Positions 62,964 to 64,000 of a stretch of 64,000 nt of DNA are shown one piece after another. Below the pieces are notes generated by a model, which was not told the origin of the DNA, made no database searches, and saw only the letters and a list, made by a program, of their open reading frames with translations. The stretch is from Hyaloraphidium curvatum. Lineage: Eukaryota; Monoblepharomycota; Hyaloraphidiomycetes; Hyaloraphidiales; Hyaloraphidiaceae. The stretch covers positions 434,001-498,000 of the forward strand of contig JAIVFI010000004.1 in NCBI GenBank assembly GCA_025558095.1. Reading direction: 5' to 3'. A program made the position numbers and the translations under genes. How positions within the stretch are numbered: position 1 is the first letter of the stretch; each line of letters opens with the position of its first letter.

Positions 62964-64000
62964 ATGCAGGCATACTCGTCCTTCTATTTCGCTTCCTCCC
63001 AACCCGCGACCGGCTACGCAGACCCGCCGCCGCCCGGAGTCGCCGCGCCCGCCGCCGCGCCCAACCCCGCTGCCGCGGCGGCCGCGCAGGCCGCGTACCA
63101 GGCGGCCTATCCGGCATACAGCCAGTACGCGGCCCAGACGGCCACGCAGTACGCATGGCCGGCAGCGCAGTACTACCAGGCGCCCGCCACTGCCGCCGCT
63201 ACCGTCACCGGGTGCGTCTCTTGGGGTCTGGGGGCGCTATTGGCGCTCATCGTCCCCCCAATCGCCAGCGCCTACTCCCAAGTCACCGTGCCCGCGCAGC
63301 CCGCCGCGTCGTTCCAATCCACCTCCGCGCAGAAGTATCCTCCCATCGCCGACACGCCGTGGCGCAAGAAGCAGAGCGCGAACACCTTTGTCCAGCAGCA
63401 AGCCCCAGCACCCGCAGCCGTCCCGCAGCCGGCGCCCCAGCCGGCGCCGTCCTACAGCGCGGCCGTGCGGACAGGCGCGTCAGACAGTGGGCATCGGCGG
63501 TTCCTGCACCCCTTGTGTGCCTGACGCCTCGGCCCGCCTCGCAGAACCGGCCTACATCCAAGTCGGCCGCCGCGACGCCCCGTCCGCCTCCGGCAACGTA
63601 AGTGCTAACCCCGCCCCCGTAAAGCAGGAATCCGCGGCTTCGTCCTTTGCGCCGGGCCTGAAGTGGGAGATCTCGCGAACGGACGCCGGATGCTTGGCTG
63701 ACGTGCCGCGCGCCGCCAGGGCATACGTCACGAAGGCTATGCAGATCTGCCCGACAAAGAACCGGGACCACCTGCAGGACTGGCTGCGGACGTTTTTGGC
63801 CGAGATCGGCGACGCGCAGTGGACCAAGGACTGGGACCGGGAGCCGCTTCCTCCGTGGGTCTCCCCGACCATCGTGCGCCCACTGTCGCCTGACCGCCCT
63901 TCCCCCTTTTCCAGACCGTGTTCCGACGACTTCGTTCCGCCCAAACCCGCGGCATCCATCCCCACCCCGGTCCGCACGCCGGGCAAGGCCAAGAAGCGGC
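62964..64000 (+). CDS. LENG8/THP3-like mRNA-processing protein, partial (runs off right edge)
   Basis: At least four exons. The N-terminus is low complexity, Ala/Pro/Tyr/Gln-rich (SSFYFASSQPATGYADPPPP; YAAQTATQYAWPAAQYYQAP). After introns come PIADTPWRKKQSANTF, then the conserved block RAYVTKAMQICPTKNRDHLQ with AQWTKDWDREPLPP, which matches the PxxLxxYVxxxF ... TxDWxREPLP signature of human LENG8 and yeast Thp3. Those proteins have a SAC3/PCI domain further C-terminal and work in transcription elongation and RNA processing with Csn12. The SAC3-like domain is outside the window. The last visible exon begins PCSDDFVPPKPAASIPTPV. Confidence 0.7.

Noticed and set aside
1-64000. CRISPR arrays, prophage, insertion sequences, rRNA or tRNA genes
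   Set aside because: No regularly spaced repeats, integrase or transposase motifs. I saw no tRNA cloverleaf or rRNA sequence, though a tRNA with an intron could be missed by eye.
1-64000. A novel defence or biosynthetic gene cluster
   Set aside because: The genes are mostly unrelated housekeeping functions on both strands with no clustering of pathway enzymes.

Overview
This is nuclear DNA of a GC-rich eukaryote with a very compact genome. I place about 37 protein-coding genes on both strands in 64 kb, and no RNA gene, phage, insertion sequence or CRISPR array. Most genes are split by short spliceosomal introns (about 42-125 nt, usually 50-60). Donors are mostly GTGAGT, GTGGGT or GTGGGC, with a CTAAY/CTGAC-like branch sequence about 10-20 nt before the acceptor AG. 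In the genes I reconstructed base by base (PaaK-like, TBCB, RAD6, OLA1, RING-CH, both kinesins) the exon lengths sum to whole codons. The gene set points to a fungus or a close relative: a NAM9-type mitochondrial S4 protein, an FMP25-like RCC1 protein, a probable TCO89 TORC1 subunit, an ARE-type sterol acyltransferase, a Ser/Thr-rich GPI-anchored protein and a pair of kinesin-8 genes. A HemW/RSAD1 homologue, a WHEP domain on glycyl-tRNA synthetase and an SLC41 Mg transporter would fit an early-diverging lineage better than a typical yeast. The taxonomic statement is inference.

Layout. 1-12 kb: a partial membrane protein, PaaK-like ligase, tubulin cofactor B, RAD6 E2, an FMP25-like protein, OLA1 and a RING-CH ligase. 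12-20 kb: less conserved genes (an unknown hydrophilic protein with a decayed partial copy downstream, a multipass membrane protein, a small Cys-rich secreted protein, a coiled-coil protein), HemW, a YbaK-like deacylase and two repeat-bearing gaps. 20-37 kb: SAC1 phosphatase, GlyRS, SLC41, NECAP, NAM9, a Nudix hydrolase, a TCO89-like protein and two uncharacterised genes. 37-46 kb: two kinesin-8 genes on the plus strand with an inverted MEAK7/TLDc gene between them. 46-64 kb: membrane-anchored GH1 glycosidase, SANT/Myb protein, SH3-EH adaptor, sterol acyltransferase, GPI protein, RNA ligase, a four-fold YiaA/B-like membrane protein, LRR protein, two-domain glycosyltransferase, a small membrane protein, CDC16/APC6 and the start of a LENG8/THP3 gene.

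There is no operon-like organisation. Neighbours often share short divergent promoters (64 bp between the start codons at 37280 and 37344, 76 bp at 52586/52663) or converge with little spacing. Weak thematic links exist: the TORC1-related pair TCO89-like and MEAK7 lie about 5 kb apart, and RAD6 and CDC16 both act in ubiquitin pathways. I found no convincing undescribed multi-gene system. The most interesting signals are two non-canonical introns (TT-AG in OLA1, GC-AG in the 36.4-37.3 kb gene), a foldback structure beside a decayed gene copy at 14.9-15.3 kb, the kinesin-8/MEAK7 arrangement, the four-fold YiaA/B-like protein and the two-domain glycosyltransferase.
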